A stretch of DNA of 64,000 bases from Rouxiella badensis (GTDB lineage Bacteria; Pseudomonadota; Gammaproteobacteria; Enterobacterales; Enterobacteriaceae): NCBI RefSeq assembly GCF_002093665.1, contig NZ_MRWE01000019.1:1-64000 (forward strand), in the 5' to 3' direction. Numbering within the stretch: position 1 is the stretch's first letter; each line of letters opens with the position of its first letter. A program made the position numbers and the translations under genes. This document shows, piece after piece, positions 50,519-61,760 of this stretch. The notes beneath the pieces were generated by a model. It saw only the letters and a list, made by a program, of their open reading frames with translations, searched no databases and had not been told where the DNA came from.

Positions 50519-50699
50519 TGTGAACAGAGTTATCCACAGATTTAGTTTACTTTTTGCACTGATCTTTATTTGTCCTGCGGATATTGTTAAAAAATAACTT
50601 ATTGATTTTTAATGAATAAAATTAATAGCAAAACGTTATGGCGATCGCTTGCTCTTTTTTTTGCAATTGATCGGCAAAGCAATTTTATTTTTATGCACA
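50519..50699. promoter_or_regulatory. datA-like DnaA/IHF-binding region
   Basis: Within a 302-base gene-free gap there are two DnaA boxes matching TTATNCACA fully: TTATCCACA (50530-50538) and TTATGCACA (50691-50699). A weaker box with two mismatches lies on the other strand at 50519-50527. Between them, 50595-50607 matches the IHF consensus on the minus strand. As I recall, E. coli datA, the DnaA-titration and ATP-hydrolysis site, lies in this same gap between the glyVXY tRNAs and queG. I infer a functional counterpart. Confidence 0.65.
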
Positions 50700-50736
50700 G
50701 CGGAGACGCTAGCGCATTTACAGAAAATTGCCTCTT

Positions 50737-51894
50737 TTAAGCGTCCCTCGGCAAACCTTTTTCCACAGCGCGAATCAGTCGTTTCTTCTGAGAAGACTGC
50801 ACCTCTATCTGATGTTCGCTCCGCCTGGTCAACTGCTGCGCGATAGCCCACTCGATATGTTCATCCAGCATGCTATTTTCCCCTTTTCTGCTTTCTAACG
50901 CCAAAACGATGCTTTCGTCATAGGGAGCGTTACCCAAGGCGACGGAAATATTTCGCAGCCAGCGCAGGTATCCGATACGCCGAATAGGTGAGCCTTCGGT
51001 AATGCGCAGAAACTTCTCTTCTTTCCAGTTAAACAATTCGACCAGCTGCGGCGCATGCAGCGCAGCGCGCGGACTGAAATCATCTTCGTCGGTCAGCTGA
51101 GAATAGCGATTCCAGGGGCAAATAAGCTGGCAGTCGTCGCAGCCGTAGATACGATTGCCCATCAGCGGGCGGAACTCTTCAGGAATGGCCCCTTCGAGCT
51201 CGATGGTCAGATAGGAGATACAGCGGCGGGCATCGACCTGATAGGGCGCGACAATAGCGCCGGTCGGGCAGGTAGTGATACAGGCCACGCATCGCCCACA
51301 CTGTTCTTCCTGAGGTTTATCCACCGGCAGGGGGAGGTCGATAAGCAGTTCGCCCAGGAAGAACCAGGAACCTGACTCACGGTTTAATATAAGTGAGTGC
51401 TTGCCAACCCAACCAAGCCCGGCTTTCTCAGCAAGAGGACGTTCCATGATAGGTGCGGAATCAACAAAAGGGCGAAAGCTCAGCGCTGAATCGGGCTGCG
51501 CTTCGGTGCAGTAAGTCTGGATCATGTCTCCCAGCTTTTTCAGACGCTGGCGCAGAACCTTGTGATAGTCGCGGCCCAACGCATAGCGGCTAACATAGCC
51601 AAGCATTGGATTATTCAACGTTTTTGCGAAAGCCGCCTTGGCAGGCAGGTAGTTCATGCGCACGCTTATCACCCGCAGCGTGCCGGGTAAAAGCTCATGT
51701 GGACGTGCGCGCATCATGCCGTGGCGCGCCATCCAATCCATCTCTCCATGATATTGTTTATCAAGCCACTCTTGCAGCTTTGGCTCTTCGGCCGAGAGGT
51801 CGGTATCGCAGATACCAACCTGTTGGAAGCCTAGCGACTGGCCCCATTGCTTGATATGTTGGGCTAATTGATCGAGATCGAGGAGGTGCGTCAT
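50737..51894 (-). CDS. queG: Epoxyqueuosine reductase QueG
   Basis: Last step of queuosine synthesis in tRNA: reduces epoxyqueuosine using cobalamin and two 4Fe-4S clusters. 385 residues. Cluster motifs CGRCVACITTCPTGA and CDDCQLICPWN are clear, and a HEAT-like C-terminus follows. Its start codon overlaps the nnr start codon on the other strand (shared CATG). Confidence 0.96.
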   Translation of the reverse strand: MTHLLDLDQLAQHIKQWGQSLGFQQVGICDTDLSAEEPKLQEWLDKQYHGEMDWMARHGMMRARPHELLPGTLRVISVRMNYLPAKAAFAKTLNNPMLGYVSRYALGRDYHKVLRQRLKKLGDMIQTYCTEAQPDSALSFRPFVDSAPIMERPLAEKAGLGWVGKHSLILNRESGSWFFLGELLIDLPLPVDKPQEEQCGRCVACITTCPTGAIVAPYQVDARRCISYLTIELEGAIPEEFRPLMGNRIYGCDDCQLICPWNRYSQLTDEDDFSPRAALHAPQLVELFNWKEEKFLRITEGSPIRRIGYLRWLRNISVALGNAPYDESIVLALESRKGENSMLDEHIEWAIAQQLTRRSEHQIEVQSSQKKRLIRAVEKGLPRDA

Positions 51895-53407
51895 GACTAA
51901 CCAAATTGAAAAACAGAACCCGGCAAGTTTACCATACTCCGTCTATTCTGCAGACTGGTTGCGAGATGCGGAGGCACAGGCGGCGCGGGATACCGGCCTG
52001 TCGCTATTTACGCTGATGCAGCGCGCCGCCGCGGCCGCATTTCGCCATGCGCGTTCGACCTTTCCTCACGCCACGCGCTGGCTGGTGTTGTGTGGCCACG
52101 GTAATAACGGTGGTGACGGCTATGAGGTAGCAAGATTGGCCAAAGGCGCGGGTCTTGACGTCACGTTATTGGCAATAAGCAGCGATAAACCGCTGCCCGA
52201 TGAGGCGGAACAGGCAAGAAAGGGCTGGCTCGACGCCGGTGGCACGATTGGCGATATCACCTCGGCGTGGCCTTCTGGCAGAGAGCTGGTGGTTGATGCG
52301 CTGCTCGGTACCGGCCTGAAATCTGCACCCAGAGAGCCGATGACGCGCCTCATCAAGGCGATTAATCACTATGATGCGCCTGTCTTGTCGCTAGATATTC
52401 CCTCCGGTCTGGCCGCAGAAACCGGCACCGCAGCCGGTGAAGGGGTTCATGCCACGCTGACCGTGACTTTCATTGCCCTTAAACCTGGGCTGCTCACCGG
52501 ACAGGCCCGAGACTACGTGGGTGAGTTGCGCTGTGACACGCTCGGCCTCGAAAGCTGGCTTAGTGGCCATCTTCCTCTGCTGCAACGTCTCGACGCTGCA
52601 CGGCTGGGGCAGTGGCTAAAGCCGCGTCGGCCTTGCTCGCACAAGGGCGAACACGGACATCTGCTGCTGGTCGGCGGTGATACCGGCTTTGCGGGGGCTA
52701 TCCGCATGGCGTCCGAAGCGGCTTTGCGGGCAGGTGCAGGAATGGTGCGAGTACTCACTCACAAAGAGAATATTGCGCCGCTGCTGACCGCCCGTCCTGA
52801 ACTGATGGTGCAGGAACTGAACGACGACTCACTGACCGAGGCACTCGAATGGGCCAGTGCGGTGGTAATAGGCCCGGGCCTTGGCCAGAAGGCGTGGGGG
52901 CAATCTGCCTTCAAACGTATCGCCGAAAATCAAAAACCCGCGTTATGGGACGCAGATGCGCTTAACATGCTGGCAAAAAGCCCTGAGAAACGGCAAAATC
53001 GCGTCTTGACGCCCCATCCCGGTGAAGCCGCACGCCTTTTGGGATGCACTGTGAAGGAAATCGAAAGCGATCGCTTACTTTCTTTACGACGCCTTACCCA
53101 TCGCTATGGGGGGGTAGTGGTCTTAAAAGGGGCAGGCACGCTGATTGGCACCGAAGAGGGCCAGACCGCGCTGGCCGACGTCGGCAATGCGGGGATGGCC
53201 AGCGGCGGCATGGGCGACATTCTGTCAGGCATCATTGGCGGTCTGCTCGCTCAGAAGTTATCTTTCTATGATGCAGCCTGTGCCGGAACTGTGGTTCACG
53301 GCGCGGCGGCGGATATCATCGCTCAACGCCAGGGCACTCGCGGCATGCTGGCAACGGATTTGTTAACCTGGATAGCCCCAACGGTTAACCCTGACCTAGA
53401 AAAATAG
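51893..53407 (+). CDS. nnr: Bifunctional NAD(P)H-hydrate repair enzyme Nnr
   Basis: Repairs damaged NAD(P)H hydrates. 504 residues: N-terminal epimerase (YjeF_N, about 1-215, with [15 protein letters not shown]) and C-terminal ADP-dependent dehydratase (about 225-500, with PGLGQ and [14 protein letters not shown]). AGGAGG 6 bases before the ATG lies inside queG. It heads a long run of plus-strand genes through hflC. Confidence 0.96.
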   Translation: MTNQIEKQNPASLPYSVYSADWLRDAEAQAARDTGLSLFTLMQRAAAAAFRHARSTFPHATRWLVLCGHGNNGGDGYEVARLAKGAGLDVTLLAISSDKPLPDEAEQARKGWLDAGGTIGDITSAWPSGRELVVDALLGTGLKSAPREPMTRLIKAINHYDAPVLSLDIPSGLAAETGTAAGEGVHATLTVTFIALKPGLLTGQARDYVGELRCDTLGLESWLSGHLPLLQRLDAARLGQWLKPRRPCSHKGEHGHLLLVGGDTGFAGAIRMASEAALRAGAGMVRVLTHKENIAPLLTARPELMVQELNDDSLTEALEWASAVVIGPGLGQKAWGQSAFKRIAENQKPALWDADALNMLAKSPEKRQNRVLTPHPGEAARLLGCTVKEIESDRLLSLRRLTHRYGGVVVLKGAGTLIGTEEGQTALADVGNAGMASGGMGDILSGIIGGLLAQKLSFYDAACAGTVVHGAAADIIAQRQGTRGMLATDLLTWIAPTVNPDLEK

Positions 53408-53417
53408 AAACTACCCA

Positions 53418-53885
53418 ATGAATCAAATTAACTTACCTTTGCCAGATGAAGTCGCCACCCTGAAACTTGGGGCTGATTTAGCCGCCGCCTGCACCGGTGC
53501 GACGGTCATCCATCTGTTTGGCGATCTGGGGGCTGGAAAAACGACCTTCAGTCGTGGGTTCCTGCAGGCGCGCGGTCATAACGGCAATGTTAAAAGTCCG
53601 ACCTATACTCTGGTCGAGCCTTATCAGCTTCATCCGATGGCGGTCTATCATTTTGACCTGTACCGTCTGGCCGACCCGGAGGAGCTGGAGTTCATGGGCA
53701 TACGCGACTACTTTACCGAAGACGCGATTTGTCTGGTGGAATGGCCTCAACAGGGGGCGGGCGTTTTGCCTGAGCCCGATCTGGAACTGACTCTCGCCTA
53801 TCAGCCAGAGGGACGATTGGCGACCATCAAGGCCGTTTCCGAGACAGGTAACCGGCTGCTGCAGATGCTACAAAAGCAAGGATAA
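53418..53885 (+). CDS. tsaE: tRNA threonylcarbamoyladenosine ATPase TsaE
   Basis: The ATPase of the t6A complex with TsaB and TsaD. 155 residues, P-loop [13 protein letters not shown], conserved [10 protein letters not shown] and LVEWPQQG. 10 bases after nnr and 7 before amiB. Confidence 0.96.
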   Translation: MNQINLPLPDEVATLKLGADLAAACTGATVIHLFGDLGAGKTTFSRGFLQARGHNGNVKSPTYTLVEPYQLHPMAVYHFDLYRLADPEELEFMGIRDYFTEDAICLVEWPQQGAGVLPEPDLELTLAYQPEGRLATIKAVSETGNRLLQMLQKQG

Positions 53886-53892
53886 TGCTGTA

Positions 53893-55674
53893 ATGATTCA
53901 ATGCGTTAACAGATTTTGGAAAAGAGTCGCGGCTATGTTGGTACTCACGGTTACCGTGATGATACCTACGGCATTCGTTCCTGCTTTTGGCGCAGGTATG
54001 AAAAACATCAATGTTTCCAACGGGAGTACGCAATCCACCGTTACCATCAACTTTGATGGCAAGCCTGACTATTCCTTCTTCCCGCTGCATAGCCCGGAAC
54101 GCGTAGTCATCGATATCGTGCAAACGGGCGTGATGCGTGGTTTACCGCTGAATTTTAGCGGCCAAAATCTGGTTAGACGCGTGCGGGCGAGTACGCCTGC
54201 GGATGCCAAGACGCAGCGTCTGGTGTTTGAGCTGACGCAAAAGGTCAGAACCAATGCCCAGGTGCAGCAGGACGGCGGTCAGTACACCGTGGTGTTTACC
54301 CTCAGCGCCGCCGCGCCACAGCGCACCTCTTCTTCGGGAATGATCACCCGTGCCCAGCCGGGGAACCGCTTGGTCACGCCACCGCCACCGCGCGGTAATC
54401 CGTTTGACGGCAGCCAGAGTCCGCGGGTCGCCGCTGCGCCAGGGCCGAGCACACAGCTCACGCCACGTACCAGCGGAACCACCTCGGATAATCAGGTCAT
54501 CGTCGCCATCGATGCGGGCCACGGTGGGCAAGACCCCGGCGCACAGGGCGTAGGTGGACTAAAAGAGAAAAATGTCACTATTGCCATCGCCCGCAAACTG
54601 CAGGCAGAGATGGCGCGTGATCCGATGTTTAAACCGGTATTGACCCGCGATGGCGATTACTTCATCTCGGTAATGGGCCGTTCCGACGTGGCGCGTAAAA
54701 AAGGCGCCAACCTGCTGGTCTCCATTCACGCCGATGCGGCACCTAACCGCAGCGCGAATGGTGCCTCTGTCTGGGTGCTTTCAAACCGTCGCGCCAACAG
54801 CGAAATGGGTAACTGGCTTGAGCAGCACGAGAAGCAGTCCGAGCTGCTAGGCGGGGCGGGCGATATGCTGGCCAACACCGCGTCGGATCCTTATTTGAGT
54901 CAGGCGGTGCTTGACTTGCAGTTCGGCCACTCGCAGCGCGTAGGTTATGACGTTGCCGTTAAAGTATTGCAGCAGTTGCGCAAAGTCGGCGCACTGCACA
55001 AGGCCAAGCCAGAGCACGCCAGCCTTGGAGTATTGCGTTCACCGGATATTCCTTCGCTGCTGGTAGAAACCGGCTTTATCAGTAATCCTAGTGGGGAGCG
55101 GCTGCTTGGAAGCAGCGCGTATCAGGATAAAATTGCCCATGCCATCTATGAAGGCTTGCGCAGTTATTTCCTGGCGCATCCGTTACAAACCGGCCCAAAG
55201 GTCGAAAACCGACCGTTGCTAGCCAGCGCAACGTCGGTCACTAGCTCCAACGCTTCGGCACCGGACAGCAGCTCTTTGAGCCAGCCGGGGCCGATTGAAA
55301 CCACGGCCGCACTGGGCGGCGCGACGCAGATTCATCAGGTCAAACGCGGTGAAACGCTGACGGGCATTGCGGTGCATTATGGAACCACCATGAGCGCACT
55401 GCGCGATCTTAACAAGCTGAAGAAAGACGGTGTCTGGGTCGGACAGCGTCTGAAAGTGCCGGCGGGCACCTCGGCGGTGTCGAGAAACACTACCGCTAAA
55501 GTGACGACGGCGCGTGCGACGAAACGACCTTCAAGGCACAAAGTGGTGCGCGGCGATACGCTGTCGGCCATTGCCTCGAAGTACGGTGTCAGCATGAGCG
55601 ACATCAGAACGGCAAACCATATGAAATCCGGTGACGTGCAGCTTGGGCAGACGCTGACCATTCCGCAGTCGTAA
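53893..55674 (+). CDS. amiB: N-acetylmuramoyl-L-alanine amidase AmiB, two LysM
   Basis: A periplasmic zinc amidase that splits septal peptidoglycan, activated by EnvC. 593 residues: signal peptide about 1-34, AMIN domain about 36-135, Pro-rich linker, amidase_3 catalytic domain about 195-420 ([28 protein letters not shown]), then two LysM domains (about 478-525 and 545-592). E. coli AmiB is 445 residues with one LysM, so this form has an extra binding repeat and longer linker. Confidence 0.95.
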   Translation: MIQCVNRFWKRVAAMLVLTVTVMIPTAFVPAFGAGMKNINVSNGSTQSTVTINFDGKPDYSFFPLHSPERVVIDIVQTGVMRGLPLNFSGQNLVRRVRASTPADAKTQRLVFELTQKVRTNAQVQQDGGQYTVVFTLSAAAPQRTSSSGMITRAQPGNRLVTPPPPRGNPFDGSQSPRVAAAPGPSTQLTPRTSGTTSDNQVIVAIDAGHGGQDPGAQGVGGLKEKNVTIAIARKLQAEMARDPMFKPVLTRDGDYFISVMGRSDVARKKGANLLVSIHADAAPNRSANGASVWVLSNRRANSEMGNWLEQHEKQSELLGGAGDMLANTASDPYLSQAVLDLQFGHSQRVGYDVAVKVLQQLRKVGALHKAKPEHASLGVLRSPDIPSLLVETGFISNPSGERLLGSSAYQDKIAHAIYEGLRSYFLAHPLQTGPKVENRPLLASATSVTSSNASAPDSSSLSQPGPIETTAALGGATQIHQVKRGETLTGIAVHYGTTMSALRDLNKLKKDGVWVGQRLKVPAGTSAVSRNTTAKVTTARATKRPSRHKVVRGDTLSAIASKYGVSMSDIRTANHMKSGDVQLGQTLTIPQS

Positions 55675-55716
55675 ACGGACGTAAGCGATATTCTTCTTAA
55701 GATGACAGGAGCGGCT

Positions 55717-57645
55717 ATGCCGATTCGGGTACTGCCACCGCAGCTGGCAAATCAGATAGCGGCAGGTGAGGTTGTTGAACGGCCCGCATCGGTAGTGAAA
55801 GAGCTGGTCGAAAACAGTCTTGACGCCGGTGCGACGCGTATCGATATCGATATCGATCGCGGCGGCGCGAAGCTTATCCGCATCCGCGATAACGGCTGCG
55901 GCATCGCTAAAGACGAACTTGCGCTGGCGCTGGCCCGTCACGCCACCAGTAAAATCAGCTCGCTTGACGATCTCGAAGCGATTCTCAGCCTCGGTTTTCG
56001 CGGTGAGGCGCTGGCCAGTATCAGCTCCGTTTCGCGTTTGATGCTGACGTCGCGCACCGCCACGCAGGACGAAGCCTGGCAGGCTTACGCCGAAGGGCGT
56101 GACATGGCGGTGACGGTAAAACCCGCCGCACATCCACAGGGATCGACCGTAGAAGTCCTCGATTTATTTTATAACACCCCCGCTCGCCGCAAGTTCATGC
56201 GCACCGAAAAAACCGAGTTCACGCACATTGATGAGGTGGTGAGGCGTATCGCGCTGGCCCGTTTCGACGTCGCGTTTAACCTAAGCCATAACGGTAAGCT
56301 GGTCCGCCAATATCGCGCGGTGAAAGATCCCTCGCAGAACGCGCGTCGCCTGGCGAGCATTTGCAGTACCACTTTTGTCGAGCACGCCCTTGAGGTGGAA
56401 TGGCGTCACGGTGATTTGGCGATCCGCGGCTGGGTTGCCGATCCTGCCGGTTCGCGCAGTCTGACCGAGATGCAGTACTGCTACGTCAATAACCGCATGA
56501 TGAAGGATCGCCTGATAAATCATGCGATCCGCCAGGCTTATCAGGACAGGCTCAAAGACGATCAGCAGCCCGCTTACGTGTTGTATCTTGATGTGGATCC
56601 GCATCAGGTTGACGTCAACGTGCATCCGGCCAAACATGAGGTGCGGTTCCATCAGTCACGGCTGGTGCATGATTTCATCTATCAGGCGGTGGTGGCGGTA
56701 TTGCAGCAGGCGGGCGATTTGCAGCTTAATACCGAGCAGCCGGTCGAAGAGCAGCCACGCTGGCAGCCGGAAAACCGTCAGGCGGCGGGCATTAACCATT
56801 TTTCCCAGCCTGCACCCTCGGCCAGAGCGACGCCGCCGCGCCAGGAACCGTCTTACAAAGCGCCGTCTGAGGGCAAGCCGATATTCCCTGAGACATCGCG
56901 TTCTGCGCATCTGCGCGAGCCCGTGCAGCGCTATAGCGAAGAAAATACCTACAGCAAACCGCAGGGCGAGCTTTATCAGCAATTGTTGAGGCCTGGCGAC
57001 GATACGCCTGCGGCGGTTAAGGCCGTTGAAGCCTCGGCCATCGTCGAGAAGGCCAGACCCGCCGGGCATGAAGATGTGCTTGCAGGGCATAGCCAAAGCT
57101 TTGGCCGCGTGATGACCGTCTGTGCCGCAAGTTTTGCTCTTATTGAACGTGGGCAGAAAATTATGCTGTTATCGTTGCCGGTCGCCGAAAGATGGTTGAA
57201 AACGGCCCAGCTGACCCCCACCTCTGAAGGATTGAAGCCTCAACCGCTGCTTATTCCGGTTAAACTGACGCTAAGCAAGGAAGAGCGCGACGCATTCACG
57301 CACCATCAGGCGCTATTGCAACACTTTGGTATTGAAATGCTATTGGAGCACCAGCGTGGGACATTGCGCACAGTGCCTTTACCATTACGCCAACAAAATT
57401 TACAAAAGTTGATACCCGACCTGTTAGGCTATATTGCGGTTCTGCAGGAGGTCACTCCTGATGCGGTAGCTATGTGGTTTGCCCGCAGCATTGGCAGTGA
57501 GCATGACGTCTGGACGGTTTCACAAGCAATACAATTACTCGCGGACGTTGAGCGACTTTGCCCGCATCTGGTCAAGTCACCTCCCTCCGGACTCTTGCAA
57601 CCCGTTGATTTACAGCCGGCCTTGGCGGCTTTTAAGCATGACTGA
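55717..57645 (+). CDS. mutL: DNA mismatch repair protein MutL
   Basis: Couples MutS recognition to MutH. 642 residues (E. coli 615). The GHKL ATPase motifs are in [20 protein letters not shown] and GFRGEALAS; a variable Pro/Gln linker about 340-450 accounts for the extra length; the C-terminal dimer domain ends [15 protein letters not shown]. Start MPIRVLPPQ with AGGAG 7 bases upstream. It overlaps miaA by 8 bases. Confidence 0.97.
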   Translation: MPIRVLPPQLANQIAAGEVVERPASVVKELVENSLDAGATRIDIDIDRGGAKLIRIRDNGCGIAKDELALALARHATSKISSLDDLEAILSLGFRGEALASISSVSRLMLTSRTATQDEAWQAYAEGRDMAVTVKPAAHPQGSTVEVLDLFYNTPARRKFMRTEKTEFTHIDEVVRRIALARFDVAFNLSHNGKLVRQYRAVKDPSQNARRLASICSTTFVEHALEVEWRHGDLAIRGWVADPAGSRSLTEMQYCYVNNRMMKDRLINHAIRQAYQDRLKDDQQPAYVLYLDVDPHQVDVNVHPAKHEVRFHQSRLVHDFIYQAVVAVLQQAGDLQLNTEQPVEEQPRWQPENRQAAGINHFSQPAPSARATPPRQEPSYKAPSEGKPIFPETSRSAHLREPVQRYSEENTYSKPQGELYQQLLRPGDDTPAAVKAVEASAIVEKARPAGHEDVLAGHSQSFGRVMTVCAASFALIERGQKIMLLSLPVAERWLKTAQLTPTSEGLKPQPLLIPVKLTLSKEERDAFTHHQALLQHFGIEMLLEHQRGTLRTVPLPLRQQNLQKLIPDLLGYIAVLQEVTPDAVAMWFARSIGSEHDVWTVSQAIQLLADVERLCPHLVKSPPSGLLQPVDLQPALAAFKHD

Positions 57646-58579
57646 TTCAGAAAACAAAGCATTACCTCCCGCTATTTTTATCATGGGTCCGACGGCTTCG
57701 GGCAAAACTGCCTTGGCGATGGCCCTGCGCCAGCATCTTCCAGTTGAACTTATCAGCGTCGATTCTGCTCTTATCTACAAGGGCATGGACATCGGTACCG
57801 CAAAACCAACCGCCGAAGAGCTTGCGTTAGCACCTCATCGACTGATTGATATCCTCGATCCTGCGCAATCTTATTCGGCCGCCGATTTCCGCGCCGATGC
57901 GCTGCGAGAGATGCAGGAAATAACGGCACGTAAGAAAATTCCGTTGTTGGTCGGTGGAACAATGCTTTATTTCAAGGCTCTGCTAGAGGGCCTTTCTCCC
58001 CTGCCTCAGGCCGACGCGAAAGTCCGCGAGCGCATTGAGACGCAGGCTGCGGAGCAGGGCTGGGAAGCGCTGCACAAAAAATTGATTGAAATTGATCCGG
58101 TATCGGCAATGCGAATTCACCCGAATGATCCACAGAGACTCTCCAGAGCACTGGAAGTTTTTTATATTTCGGGTAAAACTTTAACGGAACTCGTTAAAAC
58201 TTCGGGTGAAAGCTTACCCTACCGGGTACATCAATTTGCGATCGCACCTACGAGTCGCCAATTGTTGCACGATCGTATTGAATTGCGCTTTAACCAAATG
58301 GTTTCGAACGGATTTGAGGCCGAAGCAAAAGCGCTTTTCACTCGGGGTGATTTGCATACGGACATGCCTTCCGTTCGTTGTGTCGGTTACCGCCAGATGT
58401 GGTCATATTTTTCTGGTGAAATCGACTACGATGAAATGGTTTATCGTGGTGTTTGTGCGACACGGCAGCTGGCTAAACGCCAGATGACATGGTTACGAGG
58501 TTGGGAAGGGGTTGAATGGCTTGATTCAGAAAAGCCTGACGAAGCCTTAAGCCGTGTAATTCAGGTTGTTAGTGCATAG
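57638..58579 (+). CDS. miaA: tRNA dimethylallyltransferase MiaA
   Basis: Adds the isopentenyl group to A37 of UNN-reading tRNAs. 313 residues; P-loop [27 protein letters not shown], and [13 protein letters not shown]. The ATG lies inside the end of mutL (8-base overlap), as in the E. coli superoperon. Confidence 0.97.
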   Translation: MTDSENKALPPAIFIMGPTASGKTALAMALRQHLPVELISVDSALIYKGMDIGTAKPTAEELALAPHRLIDILDPAQSYSAADFRADALREMQEITARKKIPLLVGGTMLYFKALLEGLSPLPQADAKVRERIETQAAEQGWEALHKKLIEIDPVSAMRIHPNDPQRLSRALEVFYISGKTLTELVKTSGESLPYRVHQFAIAPTSRQLLHDRIELRFNQMVSNGFEAEAKALFTRGDLHTDMPSVRCVGYRQMWSYFSGEIDYDEMVYRGVCATRQLAKRQMTWLRGWEGVEWLDSEKPDEALSRVIQVVSA

Positions 58580-58694
58580 GTTGGTTGATTGTGTACAATT
58601 GATTGGTACTCAACGCGCAAATTTTTTTATGTGATTTATTTTCGAGCTTGTAGGCTCAAAGTTACAAACAACAAACAAATAAGGAAAAGATAGA

Positions 58695-59003
58695 ATGGCT
58701 AAGGGGCAATCTTTGCAAGATCCGTTCCTGAACGCATTGCGTCGCGAACGTGTTCCGGTTTCTATTTACTTGGTGAATGGTATTAAGCTGCAAGGCCAGA
58801 TTGAGTCTTTCGATCAGTTTGTGATTCTTTTGAAAAACACGGTAAGCCAGATGGTGTATAAACACGCTATCTCCACCGTTGTTCCTTCGCGCCCGGTTTC
58901 TCATCACAGTAATAATCCAGGTGGTGGTACTACCAATAACTATCATCATGGTAGCGCACCGTCTGCTCCACAGCAGCCGCAGGATGGCGATGACGCCGAA
59001 TAA
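58695..59003 (+). CDS. hfq: RNA chaperone Hfq
   Basis: The hexameric Sm-like protein that pairs sRNAs with mRNAs. 102 residues, as in E. coli. Proximal-face residues in [11 protein letters not shown], Sm1 [18 protein letters not shown], Sm2 with YKHAIST, and a flexible acidic, His/Asn-rich tail. It follows miaA by 115 bases, with AGGAAAAG before the ATG. Confidence 0.98.
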   Translation: MAKGQSLQDPFLNALRRERVPVSIYLVNGIKLQGQIESFDQFVILLKNTVSQMVYKHAISTVVPSRPVSHHSNNPGGGTTNNYHHGSAPSAPQQPQDGDDAE

Positions 59004-59026
59004 GGCGCCCAGCTGTTCAATCTCGA

Positions 59027-59064
59027 AGGGGTTCATAAGGGGTTATTGCCGCTTATGTGCCCCT
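59027..59064 (+). other. Long hairpin between hfq and hflX
   Basis: A 13-position stem with 12 pairs (aggggttcataag / cttatgtgcccct) and a 12-base loop, with no T run after it. A processing or attenuation element in the superoperon is the likely role. Confidence 0.5.
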
Positions 59065-59100
59065 CGTTGAATTTTATTTCTCAATTGAGAGGTCACACGC

Positions 59101-60459
59101 TTGTTTGACCGTTATGAAGCCGGTGAGCAGGCCGTACTGGTTCATATCTATTTCTCGCAAGACAAAGACACGGAAGACCTGAGCGAATTTGAATCGCTTG
59201 TCTCTTCTGCCGGTGTTGAGGCGTTGCAAGTCATCACTGGGAGCCGTAAGGCTCCACACCCTAAATACTTTGTCGGTGAAGGAAAGGCCCAAGAAATCGC
59301 AGATGCCGTTAAAGCTACTGGCGCATCTGTAATCCTGTTTGATCACGCTTTAACACCTGGCCAGGAACGTAACCTGGAAGCCTTGTGCGAATGCCGCGTG
59401 GTCGATCGTACCGGACTTATTCTAGATATTTTTGCCCAGCGCGCCCGTACTCACGAAGGTAAACTACAAGTAGAATTGGCACAGTTACGCCATATTGCAA
59501 CCCGACTGGTACGAGGCTGGACTCACCTTGAACGCCAGGGCGGTGGGATTGGTGCGCGCGGTCCTGGGGAAACCCAGCTCGAAACCGACCGTCGACTCCT
59601 GCGCGACCGCATCACGCTTATTTTAAACCGCCTTGAACGCGTCGCCAAACAGCGCGAGCAGGGGCGTCGTTCAAGAGTGCGTGCCGACATTCCGACGGTT
59701 TCTCTGGTGGGATATACCAACGCCGGAAAGTCGACGCTGTTTAACCGAATTACCGAGGCCGACGTTTACGTGGCCGATCAATTATTTGCCACCCTGGATC
59801 CAACGCTGCGACGCATTATGGTTGCTGACGTAGGAGAGACGGTACTGGCAGATACCGTAGGGTTTATTCGTCACCTGCCCCATGATTTAGTTGCTGCGTT
59901 TAAAGCAACATTGCAGGAAACCCGACAGGCATCTCTGTTAATTCATGTGATTGATGCAGCGGATATTCGCGTTGAGGAAAACATCGACGCGGTGAATACG
60001 GTGCTGGCAGAGATTGAAGCAGATGACATTCCTGCGCTGTTAGTGATGAATAAAATAGATATGTTGGACAACTTCGTCCCACGTATCGACCGCAACGAAG
60101 AGAATTTGCCAATCAGGGTCTGGTTATCGGCCGCGACAGGTGAAGGTATCCCGTTGCTATTTCAGGCATTAACGGAGCGTCTGTCAGGTGAAATTGCACA
60201 GGTAGAATTGTGTTTGCCACCGGAAGCGGGTCGCCTTCGTAGCCGTTTTTACCAGCTTCAGGCGATTGAAAAAGAATGGATTGAAGAGGATGGCAGTATC
60301 GGTCTGATGGTGCGTATGCCCATTGTTGACTGGCGTCGCCTCTGCAAACAAGAACCGGCTATGAGCGAATATGTTCGTAACGGATTCCCGGTAGATTTCG
60401 AAGAGAAAAATGCCTGGGATAACTTGACTGATATAGAGCCTGAAGAACACCAATCATAG
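59101..60459 (+). CDS. hflX: Ribosome-associated GTPase HflX
   Basis: A GTPase/helicase that splits stalled or heat-damaged 70S ribosomes. 452 residues: HflX N-domain, glycine-rich [14 protein letters not shown], then the G domain with [18 protein letters not shown] and MNKIDML. The start is TTG with GAGAGG 8 bases upstream; E. coli hflX also uses TTG and begins FDRYDAGEQ. The C-terminus runs 20-odd residues past the E. coli form. Confidence 0.96.
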   Translation: MFDRYEAGEQAVLVHIYFSQDKDTEDLSEFESLVSSAGVEALQVITGSRKAPHPKYFVGEGKAQEIADAVKATGASVILFDHALTPGQERNLEALCECRVVDRTGLILDIFAQRARTHEGKLQVELAQLRHIATRLVRGWTHLERQGGGIGARGPGETQLETDRRLLRDRITLILNRLERVAKQREQGRRSRVRADIPTVSLVGYTNAGKSTLFNRITEADVYVADQLFATLDPTLRRIMVADVGETVLADTVGFIRHLPHDLVAAFKATLQETRQASLLIHVIDAADIRVEENIDAVNTVLAEIEADDIPALLVMNKIDMLDNFVPRIDRNEENLPIRVWLSAATGEGIPLLFQALTERLSGEIAQVELCLPPEAGRLRSRFYQLQAIEKEWIEEDGSIGLMVRMPIVDWRRLCKQEPAMSEYVRNGFPVDFEEKNAWDNLTDIEPEEHQS

Positions 60460-60476
60460 AATAATGGAGCTATAAC

Positions 60477-61757
60477 ATGGCGTGGAATCAGCCCGGTAAT
60501 AACGGACAGGACCGCGACCCCTGGGGAAGCAGCAACAATAGCGGCAACTCTGGTGGAAATAATTCTGGTGGTAATAACAATAAGGGCGGGCGCGATCAGG
60601 GCCCTCCCGATCTTGATGATATCTTCCGTAAGCTCAGTAAAAAACTCGGTGGTTTCGGCGGTAAAGGGTCCGGCAACGGCACTCCCTCCGGCCCGCAGAA
60701 GAATATGAACGGTCGATTCGTCGGCCTTGCCGTGGCTGCCGTCGTGGTTATCTGGGCTGCCAGCGGATTCTACACCATTAAGGAAGCAGAGCGCGGTGTG
60801 GTAACCCGTTTCGGCAAGTTCAGCCATCTGGTTGAGCCGGGCCTGAACTGGAAACCGACCTTTATCGATCAGGTTCAGGCGGTCAACGTCGAATCCGTTC
60901 GTGAGCTCGCGGCTTCCGGCATTATGCTGACCTCTGACGAAAACGTAGTGCGCGTTGAAATGAACGTGCAGTACCGCGTCACCGATCCCCGCGCCTATCT
61001 GTTTAGCGTGGCCAACGCTGACGACAGCCTGAGCCAGGCGACCGACAGTGCGCTGCGCGGCGTTATCGGTAAATACACCATGGACAAGATCCTGACCGAA
61101 GGTCGTACAACGGTGCGTAGCGATACACAGCGCGTGCTGGAAGAGACCATCCGTCCTTATCACATGGGGATTACCGTGCAGGACGTCAACTTCCAGACGG
61201 CGCGTCCGCCAGAGGAAGTCAAGGCCGCATTCGATGATGCAATTGCCGCACGTGAGAACGAGCAGCAGTATATTCGTGAAGCCGAAGCCTACGCCAACGA
61301 AGTTCAGCCTCGTGCTAACGGTCAGGCTCAGCGTCTGCTTGAAAACGCCAAAGCTTACAAAGACCGTACCGTGCTTGAAGCGCAGGGTGAAGTTGCCCGC
61401 TTCGCCGAGCTGTTGCCGGAGTATAAAGCCGCGCCGGAGATTACCCGCGAGCGTCTGTATATCGAGACCATGCAGGACGTGCTGAGTCACACCCGCAAGG
61501 TGCTTATCAACGATAAGAGCAACAACCTGATGGTGCTGCCTCTGGACCAGCTGCTGGGCGGTAAAACGGCGGCAGCGGCCAATAACAGCGGCGATGATGC
61601 GAGTAGCATGATCCCGTTGCGACAGGTTCCTTCGCCGTCGAGCAGCAGTAGAAACAGCAGTGCCAGCAACAGCAGCTCAAGTTCTTCTGGCAGTGTCATG
61701 GATCAGCGCCGTGCCGATGTACAGCGTGACGACACCGTTCGCGTAGGGAGAGAATAA
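60477..61757 (+). CDS. hflK: FtsH regulator HflK
   Basis: An SPFH/band 7 membrane protein that with HflC encases FtsH and limits its proteolysis. 426 residues: Gly/Asn-rich cytoplasmic N-tail, one TM helix near 80-98, SPFH domain from about 100, coiled coil, and a Ser-rich C-tail. 17 bases after hflX, 3 before hflC. Confidence 0.97.
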   Translation: MAWNQPGNNGQDRDPWGSSNNSGNSGGNNSGGNNNKGGRDQGPPDLDDIFRKLSKKLGGFGGKGSGNGTPSGPQKNMNGRFVGLAVAAVVVIWAASGFYTIKEAERGVVTRFGKFSHLVEPGLNWKPTFIDQVQAVNVESVRELAASGIMLTSDENVVRVEMNVQYRVTDPRAYLFSVANADDSLSQATDSALRGVIGKYTMDKILTEGRTTVRSDTQRVLEETIRPYHMGITVQDVNFQTARPPEEVKAAFDDAIAARENEQQYIREAEAYANEVQPRANGQAQRLLENAKAYKDRTVLEAQGEVARFAELLPEYKAAPEITRERLYIETMQDVLSHTRKVLINDKSNNLMVLPLDQLLGGKTAAAANNSGDDASSMIPLRQVPSPSSSSRNSSASNSSSSSSGSVMDQRRADVQRDDTVRVGRE

Positions 61758-61760
61758 CCA

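Noticed and set aside
60258..61490. 410-codon open frame on the minus strand opposite hflX/hflK
   Set aside because: Spans two real genes in antisense and resembles no protein.
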